Shown here piece after piece: positions 1-8,431 of a stretch of 64,000 nt of DNA; position 1 is the stretch's first letter, and each line of letters begins with the position of its first letter. Origin of the DNA: Nonomuraea fuscirosea (lineage in GTDB: Bacteria; Actinomycetota; Actinomycetes; Streptosporangiales; Streptosporangiaceae). The stretch is from contig NZ_PVNG01000001.1 of the NCBI RefSeq assembly GCF_003001935.1, positions 496,001-560,000 on the forward strand. The letters run 5' to 3'. The translations under genes were made by a program, and so were the position numbers. The notes under the pieces were generated by a model, which was not told where the DNA came from, ran no database searches, and was given only the letters and a program-made list of their open reading frames with translations.

Positions 1-2
1 CC

Positions 3-2165
3 GTCCCGGCGGCGAGCGCGGCCCTTGACGCGGCCAGGGCGGCGCTGGAGGCCACCCACCGCCGCGAAGCCCTCGCGGGCGAGCTGGAGTCCGCCGCCGC
101 CCGGCATCAGGTGCTCGTCGACCAGGCGCAAGCCCTGCGCGAACGGTGGCTCGACCTGCGCCAGGCCCGCATCGACGGCATGGCCGCCGAGCTGGCCCGC
201 GACCTGGCCGACGGGCGGCCGTGCGCGGTCTGCGGCTCCGAGCACCATCCCCACCCGGCCTCTCCCGCCGAGAGCGCACCTTCGGCCGACGACGAACACG
301 AGGCCGAGTCCGCCCACGAGGCGGCCCTCGCGAGCCGGGAGGAAGCCGAGCGCACTCTCGCCGCCATCGGTTCCCGCCACGCCGACGCCGTGGAAGCCAC
401 CGCCGGTCTCGACGTCGACACGGCCGCCGAGCAGGTGGAACAGGCCGCGCAGGAGGTCGCCCGCCTGCGATCGGCGGCCGACCGCGAGCCCGCCCTGGCC
501 GCCACGCTCGAACGCATCGAAACCGAGCGCGAACGCGTCCGCGACCAGGCGAGGGAGATCGCCGAAGCCCTCGCCGCCCACCGTGCCCACAGAAGGCAAC
601 TGACCGCCGAACGAGCCCGCGTCCAAGCCCAACTCGCCCAGACCACAGCGAACACCGGCCCTCAAGCACGCGTGGACGCCGCTCCATCGCACGCCCAGCC
701 GTCCGCGACCCCGTCACACGCCGGACCGCACGCGGCCCCGCCGCACGCCCCGCCGCACGCCGAGTCGGACGCGGGCCCACACGCCCGGCCGCAGATGATC
801 ACATCCGACGGCGCCACCGAACCCGAGTGGACCGCATCCGGCGAGGCAGGCGCGCCAGGCGGCGCCGGGGCCGAGGCGCTTGCGGCCGGTGAGGTCGCGG
901 CTGACGGGCCTGCGGTGCTTGATGCCGCCGAGCGTGAGCTGCGCAGGCTGGAGGCGTCGGCGGCGCAGGAGGCCACACTGGCGCAGGAGACGGAGGGGCT
1001 CAACCGGGACCGGTTGGAGCAGGAGGAACGCGGACGGCGGGTGGCCGCGCGGCTGGCCGCCTGCCGCACCAGGCACGAGGAGCTGAGCGGCGACGCCGGC
1101 CGGTTGAGCGCGCGGCTGGACGCGGCGCGCGGCGACGACGCCACCCTCTCCGCCCGCCTGTCCCGGCTCAACGACGAGGCCGAGCTGCTGCGCGAGGCGC
1201 TGGAGGCCACGCAGTCGGCGGTGACGGCCCGCGCCGAGCGGGACGCGGCCCGGCGGGCGGCCGAGCAGGCGGCGCTCGAAGCGGGGTTCGGTGACGTGGG
1301 GGAGGCGGAGGCCGCGTACCGGAGCCCGGCGGAACGGGAGAGCAAGGCGGAGCTGCTGCGCCGGCTGGACGACGAGCATTCCGCCGTGAGCGGCGTGCTG
1401 GCCGATCCCGAGCTGGTGGCGGCGGCGGCCGAACCCGCACCCGACCTGGCCGCGATCGGGGCCGGGCGCGACGAGCTGGAGGCGGCGTACACCAGGCTGT
1501 CCAGCGCCCTCGACCGGGCGCGGGCCAGGGCGCGGCGGCTGGAGGAGCTGCACGCCGAGCTGTCGGAACGCATCGAGCACTGGCGGCCGGCCGCCGAGCG
1601 GCACCGGCTGGCCGAGCGGATGGCGGCCCTGGCCAGCGGCACCTCCGGCGACAACCAGTGGAGCATGAGCCTGTCCTCCTACGTGCTGGGCGAGCGGCTG
1701 CGCCAGGTCGTGGACGCCGCGAACGAACGGCTCGACCACATGTCGGGCGGCCGCTACCTGCTGCGGCACGACCTGCGGAAGACGGCCGGCTCCCGCACCC
1801 GCGCGGGCGGCGGGCTGGGGCTGCGTGTGGCCGACGGCTGGACCGGCGTCGACCGCGACCCGGCCACCTTGTCCGGCGGCGAGAGCTTCATCACCTCCCT
1901 GGCCCTGGCGCTGGGGCTGGCCGACGTCGTCACGGCCGAGGCGGGCGGCGCGGAGCTGGGCACGCTGTTCGTGGACGAGGGGTTCGGCACGCTCGACGAG
2001 GACACGCTCGACAGCGTGCTCGACATCCTGGACGGGCTGCGCGACGGCGGGCGGGCGGTGGGCATCGTCAGCCACGTGGCCGAGCTGCGTACCAGGATCA
2101 CCGCCCAGCTCAAGGTCACCAAGACCCGCACCGGCTCCACACTGCGGGCGGTGGGGTTGCGCTGA
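3..2165 (+). CDS. sbcC: Exonuclease SbcC, C-terminal part (5' end outside window)
   Basis: This is the distal part of an SbcC/Rad50-type ATPase, which works with the SbcD nuclease to cut hairpins and double-strand ends. The frame is open to the left edge, so the start and Walker A lie outside. Nucleotides 222-233 encode the zinc-hook CxxC (CAVC) at the tip of the coiled coil. Long Ala/Glu/Arg-rich coiled coil flanks it. The ABC signature LSGGESF is near 1869 and Walker B (LFVDEGFGTLDEDTLD) near 1965-2012, followed by a conserved SHVAEL segment. A His/Pro/Ala-rich insertion (about 660-805) follows the hook and is unusual for the family. The sbcD partner would be expected upstream, outside the window. 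Confidence 0.93.
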   Translation, partial: VPAASAALDAARAALEATHRREALAGELESAAARHQVLVDQAQALRERWLDLRQARIDGMAAELARDLADGRPCAVCGSEHHPHPASPAESAPSADDEHEAESAHEAALASREEAERTLAAIGSRHADAVEATAGLDVDTAAEQVEQAAQEVARLRSAADREPALAATLERIETERERVRDQAREIAEALAAHRAHRRQLTAERARVQAQLAQTTANTGPQARVDAAPSHAQPSATPSHAGPHAAPPHAPPHAESDAGPHARPQMITSDGATEPEWTASGEAGAPGGAGAEALAAGEVAADGPAVLDAAERELRRLEASAAQEATLAQETEGLNRDRLEQEERGRRVAARLAACRTRHEELSGDAGRLSARLDAARGDDATLSARLSRLNDEAELLREALEATQSAVTARAERDAARRAAEQAALEAGFGDVGEAEAAYRSPAERESKAELLRRLDDEHSAVSGVLADPELVAAAAEPAPDLAAIGAGRDELEAAYTRLSSALDRARARARRLEELHAELSERIEHWRPAAERHRLAERMAALASGTSGDNQWSMSLSSYVLGERLRQVVDAANERLDHMSGGRYLLRHDLRKTAGSRTRAGGGLGLRVADGWTGVDRDPATLSGGESFITSLALALGLADVVTAEAGGAELGTLFVDEGFGTLDEDTLDSVLDILDGLRDGGRAVGIVSHVAELRTRITAQLKVTKTRTGSTLRAVGLR
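660..805 (+). repeat. Degenerate His/Pro/Ala-rich coding repeat in SbcC
   Basis: The stretch is built from variants of a short unit around cacgccgcacgcc or cacgcccagcc. It encodes SHAGPHAAPPHAPPHAESDA-like sequence with many regularly spaced histidines. It lies between the zinc hook and the returning coiled-coil arm, so it probably loops out of the coiled coil. Confidence 0.6.
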
Positions 2166-2291
2166 GGCCCTGAGGTACGGCGAGATGACCTTCGCTCCGG
2201 GCACGGCTGACGCGGCCGTTCCGGGGAGATGACCTTGGCGGCGGGTGCGCACTACGCTGGGCCGGGCCGAGATACCAAGGGAGCGGTCATC

Positions 2292-3179
2292 ATGCGCGTC
2301 GTCGTCACGGGAGCCCACGGCAAGGTGGGCAGAGCGGCCGTCAAGGCCCTGGCCGAGGCGGGTCACGAGGTGACCGCCACCGACCTCACCCGCCCGGTTT
2401 GGGAGCGCCACGACCCCGGCACCCCCCGCTACGTGCAGGCCGACCTGACCGACGCCGGGCAGGCGTTCGCGGTGACGCACGGGGCCGAGGCGGTCGTGCA
2501 CGCGGCGGCGATCCCCGATCCCACCTCCAACCCGGCGCACGTGGTGTTCCAGAACAACCTGATGTCCACGTTCAACATGATCGAGGCGGCGGTGCGGTTC
2601 GGCGTCCGGCGGTTCGTGAACATCTCCAGCGAGACCGTGCCCGGCTTCTTCTTCCCCGAGCGGCCGTTCCTGCCCGACTACGCGCCGGTGGACGAGGAGC
2701 ACCCGATCCGGCCGCAGGACCCGTACGCGCTGGCCAAGCACTTCGGCGAGCAGCTCATGGACGCGGCCGTGCGCCGGTCGGACATCAGGTGCATCTCGCT
2801 GCGGCCGAGCTGGGTGCAGCACGAGGGCAACTACGAGCGCAATCTCGGGCCGCAGGTGCGCGACGCCTCCGTGGTGGGGGCGGGACTGTTGAGCTACATC
2901 GACGTGTACGACCTCGCCGACGCGATCGTGCTGGCCGCGGAGTCCGAATTGCCCGGGCACGAGGTGTTCTACATCGCCTCGCCGGACAACGCGGGCGGGC
3001 ACGACTTCGCGGCCTCGCTGCGGCGCTCTCACGGTGACCGGGTCGAGCTACGGGCGCTGGCCAGGCCGGACGCGTCGGGCATCTCCTGCGCCAAGGCCCA
3101 CCGCCTGCTGGGCTGGACCCCGAAGCGGTCGTGGCGCGACTACCTCGACGAGAACGGCCGCACCCGCAAGGAGGCGTGA
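2292..3179 (+). CDS. NAD-dependent epimerase/dehydratase (extended SDR)
   Basis: This 295-aa cytosolic oxidoreductase belongs to the extended short-chain dehydrogenase family acting on sugar-nucleotide-like or related substrates; the substrate cannot be told from sequence. The N-terminus has the NAD-binding motif VTGAHGKVG at residues 5-13, then an acidic residue ending strand beta-2 (TATDLT). The catalytic pair is YALAK, preceded by an SSE serine region. The ATG at 2292 was chosen over an upstream in-frame start because AAGGGAG lies about 8 nt before it and the Rossmann strand starts immediately. It follows sbcC after about 125 bp and converges with the HAD gene. Confidence 0.85.
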   Translation: MRVVVTGAHGKVGRAAVKALAEAGHEVTATDLTRPVWERHDPGTPRYVQADLTDAGQAFAVTHGAEAVVHAAAIPDPTSNPAHVVFQNNLMSTFNMIEAAVRFGVRRFVNISSETVPGFFFPERPFLPDYAPVDEEHPIRPQDPYALAKHFGEQLMDAAVRRSDIRCISLRPSWVQHEGNYERNLGPQVRDASVVGAGLLSYIDVYDLADAIVLAAESELPGHEVFYIASPDNAGGHDFAASLRRSHGDRVELRALARPDASGISCAKAHRLLGWTPKRSWRDYLDENGRTRKEA

Positions 3180-3213
3180 CCGGCCGTTTCGGCAAGGAGC
3201 GTGACCGGCCGTT
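3167..3213. repeat. Near-perfect 21-22 bp direct repeat across the epimerase stop codon
   Basis: The sequence caaggag(g)cgtgaccggccgtt occurs at 3167-3188 and again at 3193-3213, differing by one G. The first copy contains the stop codon of the epimerase gene, and the second lies in the short convergent spacer. It looks like a local tandem duplication. Confidence 0.75.
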
Positions 3214-3237
3214 CCCGCGCCCTGGGGGAAAGCCGGG

Positions 3238-3870
3238 TCAGTCGAGGGCGGCGATCAGGTCGGGGAGTTTGGCGGGGTCGTGGAAGAGGGTCGCCCCCAG
3301 CCCCTCCAGCCGCGAAACGGGCGTGACGCCGCCGGCGAAGGCCAGGCAGCGCATGCCCGCGCTCACCGCCGCCGTCACCCCGAACGGGCTGTCCTCCACC
3401 ACCACGCACCGCTCGGGCTCGGCCCCCATGACGGCGGCGGCGTGCAGGAACAGGTCGGGTGCCGGCTTGCCCCGCGTCACGTCCTCGACGCTGAACACCG
3501 CCCCGTCGAACCGGTCGGCCAGACCGGTCAGTTCGAGGCTGCGGCGGATGGTGGCGTGGCGGCCGTTCGAGGCCACGCAGCAGGGAATGGTGAGCCGCTC
3601 GAGCGCCTCCTCGATGCCCGCGATCGTGCGTAGCTCGGCCTTGACGGCGGCCACGTAGTCGGCGTTGAGCTGCTCGCGCCAGCCGGGAGGGGTCCGGCCG
3701 ATCTGCTCCAGCCAGTAGTCGTTCGTGCAGCCGACGAAGCGTTCGGCGTACTCGGCCTCGTCGATCGTCCAGCCCAGGCGCCGCAGCGCGGCGGTGCCCA
3801 CGCGTACGGAGATCGGCTCGCTGTCCACCAGCGTCCCGTCGCAGTCGAAGATGACCAGCTCGACAGCCAA
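3238..3870 (-). CDS. HAD-family hydrolase (beta-phosphoglucomutase-like phosphatase)
   Basis: This 210-aa protein has the HAD subfamily IA layout. Motif I is FDCDGTLVDSE at the N-terminus with both catalytic Asp, followed by a helical cap. Motif II is CVASNGR, then a Lys in TRGKPAPD (motif III), and VVVEDSPFGVTAA (motif IV). Such proteins dephosphorylate small phosphorylated metabolites; the substrate is unknown. The start is taken as TTG at 3870 because GGAAAGGGA lies 6 nt before it and it places motif I near the N-terminus. An in-frame ATG at 3897 would add nine residues. It is divergent from the MHS transporter gene. Confidence 0.85.
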   Translation of the reverse strand: MAVELVIFDCDGTLVDSEPISVRVGTAALRRLGWTIDEAEYAERFVGCTNDYWLEQIGRTPPGWREQLNADYVAAVKAELRTIAGIEEALERLTIPCCVASNGRHATIRRSLELTGLADRFDGAVFSVEDVTRGKPAPDLFLHAAAVMGAEPERCVVVEDSPFGVTAAVSAGMRCLAFAGGVTPVSRLEGLGATLFHDPAKLPDLIAALD

Positions 3871-3921
3871 ACTGTTTCCCTTTCCCCGAGTCAGCATTGC
3901 TTGAAACTTAACATTGCGCAG

Positions 3922-3942
3922 GTGGTAGCGTTCCCGTACCAC
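3922..3942. promoter_or_regulatory. Possible operator between the HAD and MHS-transporter genes
   Basis: The spacer between the two divergent genes contains the inverted repeat GTGGTA-N9-TACCAC. It resembles GntR-type half-sites (TGGT...ACCA) but no regulator gene sits beside it. The site lies about 35-50 bp from either start codon, where a regulator could control both genes. Confidence 0.35.
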
Positions 3943-3975
3943 TTCACAAGACGCTAGTCCGCATGGTGAGACACG

Positions 3976-5265
3976 ATGACGACATCCCCCCAGACGTCGG
4001 CGCCGAGCCGGTCCAGGATCGCGACCGCCAGCCTGATCGGCACCGCGATCGAATTCTATGATTTCTACATTTACGGCACCGCCGCGGCCCTGGTGCTCAA
4101 CACCGCCTTCTTCCCTGAGATGGACCAGGTGGCGGGCAACCTCGCGGCGTTCTCGACGTTCGCGGTGGCGTTTATCTCGCGGCCGCTCGGCTCGGCCGTG
4201 TTCGGCCACTGGGGCGACCGGATCGGCCGCAAGTCCATGCTGGTCGTGTCCCTGCTGGTGATGGGGCTCTCGACGGTGGTGATCGGGCTGCTGCCCGGCT
4301 ACGCGTCGATCGGCGTGCTCGCGCCCGTCCTGCTGGTGCTGCTGCGCTTCACGCAGGGCATCGGCCTCGGCGGCGAGTGGGGCGGTGCGGCGCTGCTGGC
4401 CACCGAGCACGCCCCGCCGGGCAAGCGCGGCCTGTACGCGATGTTTCCGCAGCTCGGCCCGTCGGCCGGGTTCATCGTGGCGAACGGGCTGTTCCTCGTC
4501 CTCGGAGAGACGCTGAGCGAGGGGCAGTTCGACAGCTGGGGCTGGCGGCTGCCGTTCGTGGCGAGCCTGCTGCTGGTGATCGTCGGCCTGTACGTACGGC
4601 TGAAGATCTCCGAGACGCCCGTCTTCCAGCAGGCCATGGACGAGCGCCGGATCGCCAAGGTGCCGTTCGCCGGCCTCATGCGGCACCAGCGGCGGCGCGT
4701 GCTGCTCGGCGCCGGCGCCATGACGATCGCCTACACGCTCTTCTACACCGCCACCACCTACTGTCTGGCCTATGGCACCGACACGCTGCAGATCCCCAGG
4801 ACCACCATGCTCGCGCTGACCATGGTCGGGGTGGTGTTCATGGCGGCCGGCACGGTCGTCTCCGCCGTGGTGTCCGACCGGGTGGGCCGCCGCCGCACCC
4901 TGATCACGGGCACGATCGCGGCCGTGGTGTGGGGGCTGGTGATGTTCCCGCTGATGGAGACGCGCTCGGTGCTCCTGGTCGGGCTGGCGCTGGCCGGGGC
5001 GCTCGCGCTCATGGGGCTGGTCTTCGGGCCGATGGGCGCGTACCTGCCCGAGCTGTTCAGGACCGAGTTCCGCTACAGCGGCGCGTCCACCGCCTACAGC
5101 CTCGGCGGCGTGCTCGGCGGCGCAGTGCCGCCGCTGGTCGCCACCGCCATGCAGGCCAGTGGGCTGGGCGCACTGGCGGTCGGCGGGTACGTCGCCGCGA
5201 TGGCCCTGCTGAGCCTGCTCTGCCTGCTCGCCCTGCCGGAAACCGGCGACAGCACTTTGCGCTGA
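3976..5265 (+). CDS. MFS transporter, MHS (metabolite:H+ symporter) family
   Basis: This 429-aa integral membrane protein should have 12 transmembrane segments. The N-terminal signature IGTAIEFYDFYIYGTAAA and the loop GHWGDRIGRKS are typical of the MHS branch of the major facilitator superfamily, whose members import organic acids, shikimate, alpha-ketoglutarate, proline or betaine with protons. Other family marks are LRFTQGIGLGGEWGGA (TM4 region) and the repeat-half equivalent SDRVGRRRT. The substrate is not determinable. It converges on the homocitrate-synthase-like gene, so a carboxylate substrate would be a reasonable guess. Confidence 0.9.
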   Translation: MTTSPQTSAPSRSRIATASLIGTAIEFYDFYIYGTAAALVLNTAFFPEMDQVAGNLAAFSTFAVAFISRPLGSAVFGHWGDRIGRKSMLVVSLLVMGLSTVVIGLLPGYASIGVLAPVLLVLLRFTQGIGLGGEWGGAALLATEHAPPGKRGLYAMFPQLGPSAGFIVANGLFLVLGETLSEGQFDSWGWRLPFVASLLLVIVGLYVRLKISETPVFQQAMDERRIAKVPFAGLMRHQRRRVLLGAGAMTIAYTLFYTATTYCLAYGTDTLQIPRTTMLALTMVGVVFMAAGTVVSAVVSDRVGRRRTLITGTIAAVVWGLVMFPLMETRSVLLVGLALAGALALMGLVFGPMGAYLPELFRTEFRYSGASTAYSLGGVLGGAVPPLVATAMQASGLGALAVGGYVAAMALLSLLCLLALPETGDSTLR

Positions 5266-5309
5266 CGGGACCGCGACGGCCTGGGAACAGCACCCTGCGC
5301 CGACCGGGC

Positions 5310-6521
5310 CTAGTAACCGGGAAACAACAGGGACAACTCGCGCGGATGGGCCGCGATCAGACGTAGTTCATCGTCGGTGAGCGGCCTGCCCGTCATCGCG
5401 TTGCAGAGCTGGACCACGCGGAACGACAGGTCCTCGTCGGCCACCTCGGCGCCGAGCCCGTCCATGACGTGCCGGAAGCCGGCCTTGCCGCCGTACTCGC
5501 CGGTCAGCACCACCCGGCCCGCCCGCGCGTGCCGGTCGTCGGGGAACGGGCCCAGCGTCGCCTCGTCGTACAACTCGTAGTTGCCGTGATCCTTCAGCGC
5601 CCCGTCGGCGTGGATGCCCGACTCGTGCGCGAACGCGTTGCGCCCCACCCCCACCTGGTTGTACGGCAGCGGCTGCCCCAGCGCGTAACTCGCCCACAAC
5701 GCGAACCGGCGCGCCCACGACAGATCCAGCGGGTCGCCGATCTTCGCGTCGAGGCCGAAGCCGTGCCGGAACGCCAGCACGGTGGACAGCAGGTCGGCGT
5801 TGCCCGAGCGCTCGCCGACGCCGTTGACGCACGTGTTGATCCACGCGTCCTGCCCGGCGTCGAGGTCGCCGAGCGCGCCCGACACCGAGTTGGCCACCGC
5901 CATGCCCAGGTCGTCGTGGCAGTGCGTCTCGACCGGCATCGCGGCGCCCGAGGCCAGCCTGGCGAACCGCTCACGGATCCGGCCGGGCGTGTCACCGCCG
6001 ATGGTGTCGCAGTAGCGTACGCGGTCGGCGCCCGCCTCCTTGGCCGCCAGCGCGAACTCCAGCAGGAACCCGTCGTCGGTACGCGAACCGTCCTCGGCGT
6101 TCACCCCGACCGTCAGCGCCCCCGCGCCCTTGGCCACGCGGACCGCGGCCGTCATCTCCCTGATGATCTCCTCCCGGCCCAGCCGGCCGCGGAACTTGTT
6201 CTGGATCATGTAGTCGGAGGTCGAGATGGACAGGTTGTAGTGCTTCAGCCCGAGCGGTGCCGCCCGCTCCACGTCCTGGGGCACGCCCCGGCACCACCCC
6301 GACAGCCGCAGTTCCCCGAACACACCCGCCTCGGCCAGCGCCACCTGCGCCCTGACGTAAGGCGCCTCATGGAAGAGGAACGGGAACCCGATCTCGGACT
6401 GCGCCACCCCGAGCCTGGCCAGATAGAAGTTGACCATGGTCTTGCCGAACTTCGACAGGCCGGTGCGCGCGGTCTGCACGCCGTCCCGGTTGGTCACGTC
6501 GAGGAAGTGAACGTTGGGCAT
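5310..6521 (-). CDS. Homocitrate synthase / isopropylmalate synthase-like (HMGL-like) enzyme
   Basis: This 403-aa protein has the DRE-TIM metallolyase fold, condensing acetyl-CoA (or cleaving an acyl-CoA) with a 2-oxoacid. The N-terminus carries DVTNRDGVQ, the variant of D-x-T-L-R-D-G-x-Q that starts the barrel. CDTIGGDTP and the metal motif ETHCHDDLGMA follow, then NTCVNGVGERSGNADL, typical of claisen-condensing members. The C-terminal part (HESGIHADGALK) matches homocitrate/isopropylmalate synthases, but there is no long LeuA regulatory domain. ATG at 6521 is the only ATG, with GGGAG very close to it; a TTG at 6557 would give an extended protein. It is divergent from a citrate-synthase-like gene. 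The exact substrate is open. Confidence 0.8.
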   Translation of the reverse strand: MPNVHFLDVTNRDGVQTARTGLSKFGKTMVNFYLARLGVAQSEIGFPFLFHEAPYVRAQVALAEAGVFGELRLSGWCRGVPQDVERAAPLGLKHYNLSISTSDYMIQNKFRGRLGREEIIREMTAAVRVAKGAGALTVGVNAEDGSRTDDGFLLEFALAAKEAGADRVRYCDTIGGDTPGRIRERFARLASGAAMPVETHCHDDLGMAVANSVSGALGDLDAGQDAWINTCVNGVGERSGNADLLSTVLAFRHGFGLDAKIGDPLDLSWARRFALWASYALGQPLPYNQVGVGRNAFAHESGIHADGALKDHGNYELYDEATLGPFPDDRHARAGRVVLTGEYGGKAGFRHVMDGLGAEVADEDLSFRVVQLCNAMTGRPLTDDELRLIAAHPRELSLLFPGY

Positions 6522-6552
6522 GCTCCCACGTTGACATGCTCGTTCGACGTGG

Positions 6553-6564
6553 ATCAATATTGAT
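6553..6564. promoter_or_regulatory. Perfect 12-bp palindrome in divergent promoter (putative operator)
   Basis: ATCAATATTGAT is a perfect palindrome and very AT-rich against the surrounding GC-rich sequence. It lies midway between the two divergent starts (6521 and 6590). A TTGACA hexamer at 6531-6536 precedes it by 16 bp on the plus strand, so the palindrome overlaps where a -10 element would be. The downstream gene encodes its own helix-turn-helix domain, so autoregulation is an attractive inference. Confidence 0.6.
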
Positions 6565-6589
6565 TATCGTCAACTGCGGAGGGTGTTCG

Positions 6590-8431
6590 GTGGCGGAGTG
6601 GATCGACGCGGCCACGGCGTCGGAACGGCTGGGCATCAAACCCGCGACGCTGTACGCGTACGTGAGCAGGGGAGTGCTGCAGCGGCGGCACGGGGAGGAC
6701 GGGCGCCGCAGCCTCTTCTCCGCCGAGGAGATCGAATGCCTGGCCCGCCGCGGCCGCCCCCGCAACCAGCGCCCGGAACTGGTCATCGAGTCGGCCATCA
6801 CCGCACTCGGCGTCGACCGCCCCTACTACCGAGGCCTCGACGTACTCAGCCTGGCGGGCCCGGCCCGGTTCGAAACGGTCGCGGAATGGCTCTGGACCGG
6901 CAACCCCACCGTCTGGCCCCCCACCCGACCGACCTCCCTTAACGCTCCGAACGCCTCCACCACCGCTCCGAATGCCTCCAACGCCGCTCCCAGCACCTCC
7001 ACCATCGACCCTGGCCTTCCGGGCGACTCGGGTGCTTCGTCCGGCGACTTGGGCACCCCGGTCGTTTCCACGAGCGACGCGGGCATATCTCGCGAAACAG
7101 CCAGTTTCACCAGCAGCGTTGACGTTCCGGACGGGGTGTCGGCCCCCAGAGCGCACGTTCCGCCGCGGGAACGTCTGGCCGCCGACGCGTCCGCTCCGCA
7201 TGAACCTTCACTCGCGCGCACGAACGATCCGCAGGGGCGTCCGGCCGTCTCCGGAGACGATGCCGACGTTGAGGGTGGGGCGTCAGTCGCCGGTGCGTCC
7301 ACTCCGCATGAACATTCCGCCCCAGGCGCGTGCGTTACGCAGGGACGGTCGGCCGTCTGCGAAGGCGGTGTCGGCGTTGAGGGCGAGGCGCCGGTCGTCG
7401 GTACATCCGTTCCGCAGGGACGTCCGGCCGCTGGTGCGCGTGTTCCGCAGGGACGTGCGGTCGTCATCGAAGGCGGTGCTGGCGTCGCGGGCGAGGTGTC
7501 GGTTGCGGGTGCGCGTGGTGCCCGGGGGCGTGGGCCCGAGGTCGGTGGGCGGCGCAGGATGGCGGCACGCGCGGTCTGGCGGTGTGAGCCTGAGGCGCTG
7601 GAGGCGGCCGTCGCCGCTCAGCGCGGACTGCCCGCCGACCTGCTGCCGCTCGACCGGCTGCAGGTGATCACCACGGTCCTCGGCGCGTCCGACTCCCTCC
7701 GCCATCAGCTCGACCCCGCCTCCGTCACCGAAACCGGCCGGCGCATGATCGCCGGCCTGGTGGACGCACTGCCCCAGCTCAGCGAGCCCAGTGGCGACTC
7801 GATCGCCGCGCGCCTGTGGTCCCGCCTGTGCCCGTCACCTGCCACCCCCGCCCTGCTCACCGCTCTCGAAGGTGCCCTGGTCCTGCTCGCCGACCACGAA
7901 CTGGCCGCCTCCACGCTGGCCGCCCGGGTCGCCGCCTCCGCCAAGGCCGACCCGTACGCCGTGGTGCTGACCGGCCTCGGCGTACTGGGCGGCCCGCTGC
8001 ACGGAGGAGCGTCGTACGGCGCCGAACGCCTGCTCGCCGAGATCGCCGCGCCACACCAGGCCGCCCGCGTCGTCACCGAACGGGTACGGCGCGGCGAGCG
8101 CATCCCCGGCTTCGGCCACAGCGTCTACAAGAACGGCGACGCCCGCGGCGCCCTGCTGCTCGACCTGGTCAGAACCGCCGCCCCAGGCCATGAGCGCATC
8201 GCCGCCGGAGACGCCCTGCTGGCGGAGATGCGCCGGCGCCGCCTCCCCGACCGCAACGTCGACTTCGCCCTCGCCGTCCTCACCGCGGTCACCGGCATGG
8301 TGAGCGGCGCCGGCGAGGCGATCTTCGCGGTCGCCAGAGCAGCGGGCTGGCTGGCCCACGCGATGGAGGAGTACCACCGCGGCTCCCTCCTCCGCCTCCG
8401 CGCCTCTTACACCGGCCCACCCACCAAGTAA
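6590..8431 (+). CDS. Citrate synthase-like enzyme with N-terminal HTH and long repeat insertion
   Basis: This 613-aa protein starts with a MerR/excisionase-type helix-turn-helix (residues about 5-45; ATASERLGIKPATLYAYVSR), then a citrate-synthase body. The catalytic residues are present: His436 (LADHELAAS), His471 (GGPLHGG), His510 (GFGHSVYK) and Asp558 (NVDFAL). Citrate synthases condense acetyl- or propionyl-CoA with oxaloacetate. Between Trp109 and Trp330 the enzyme is interrupted by about 220 residues of Pro/Ala/Gly-rich, imperfectly repeated sequence; HTH-citrate synthases I know of run near 400 aa without it. GTG at 6590 is chosen because GGAGGG lies 6 nt upstream. An in-frame start at 6536 would overlap the promoter region. 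Confidence 0.85.
   Translation: MAEWIDAATASERLGIKPATLYAYVSRGVLQRRHGEDGRRSLFSAEEIECLARRGRPRNQRPELVIESAITALGVDRPYYRGLDVLSLAGPARFETVAEWLWTGNPTVWPPTRPTSLNAPNASTTAPNASNAAPSTSTIDPGLPGDSGASSGDLGTPVVSTSDAGISRETASFTSSVDVPDGVSAPRAHVPPRERLAADASAPHEPSLARTNDPQGRPAVSGDDADVEGGASVAGASTPHEHSAPGACVTQGRSAVCEGGVGVEGEAPVVGTSVPQGRPAAGARVPQGRAVVIEGGAGVAGEVSVAGARGARGRGPEVGGRRRMAARAVWRCEPEALEAAVAAQRGLPADLLPLDRLQVITTVLGASDSLRHQLDPASVTETGRRMIAGLVDALPQLSEPSGDSIAARLWSRLCPSPATPALLTALEGALVLLADHELAASTLAARVAASAKADPYAVVLTGLGVLGGPLHGGASYGAERLLAEIAAPHQAARVVTERVRRGERIPGFGHSVYKNGDARGALLLDLVRTAAPGHERIAAGDALLAEMRRRRLPDRNVDFALAVLTAVTGMVSGAGEAIFAVARAAGWLAHAMEEYHRGSLLRLRASYTGPPTK
6926..7560 (+). repeat. Degenerate coding repeat insertion in the citrate-synthase-like gene
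   Basis: The first part encodes Asn/Ala/Ser/Thr-rich sequence (NAPNASTTAPNASNAAPSTS). The later part has a degenerate unit of 30-40 residues built around PQGRP/SAV...GAGVxGE, recurring from about 7230 to 7530. The same motif (ccgcagggacgt) recurs at DNA level. The reading frame stays open through the whole insertion, and neither side of the enzyme is damaged. Confidence 0.7.

Noticed and set aside
714..3032. A 772-codon open frame antisense to sbcC and the epimerase
   Set aside because: No domain, no ribosome site and strongly Arg/Gly/Pro/Val composition. The plus-strand genes carry the conserved motifs.
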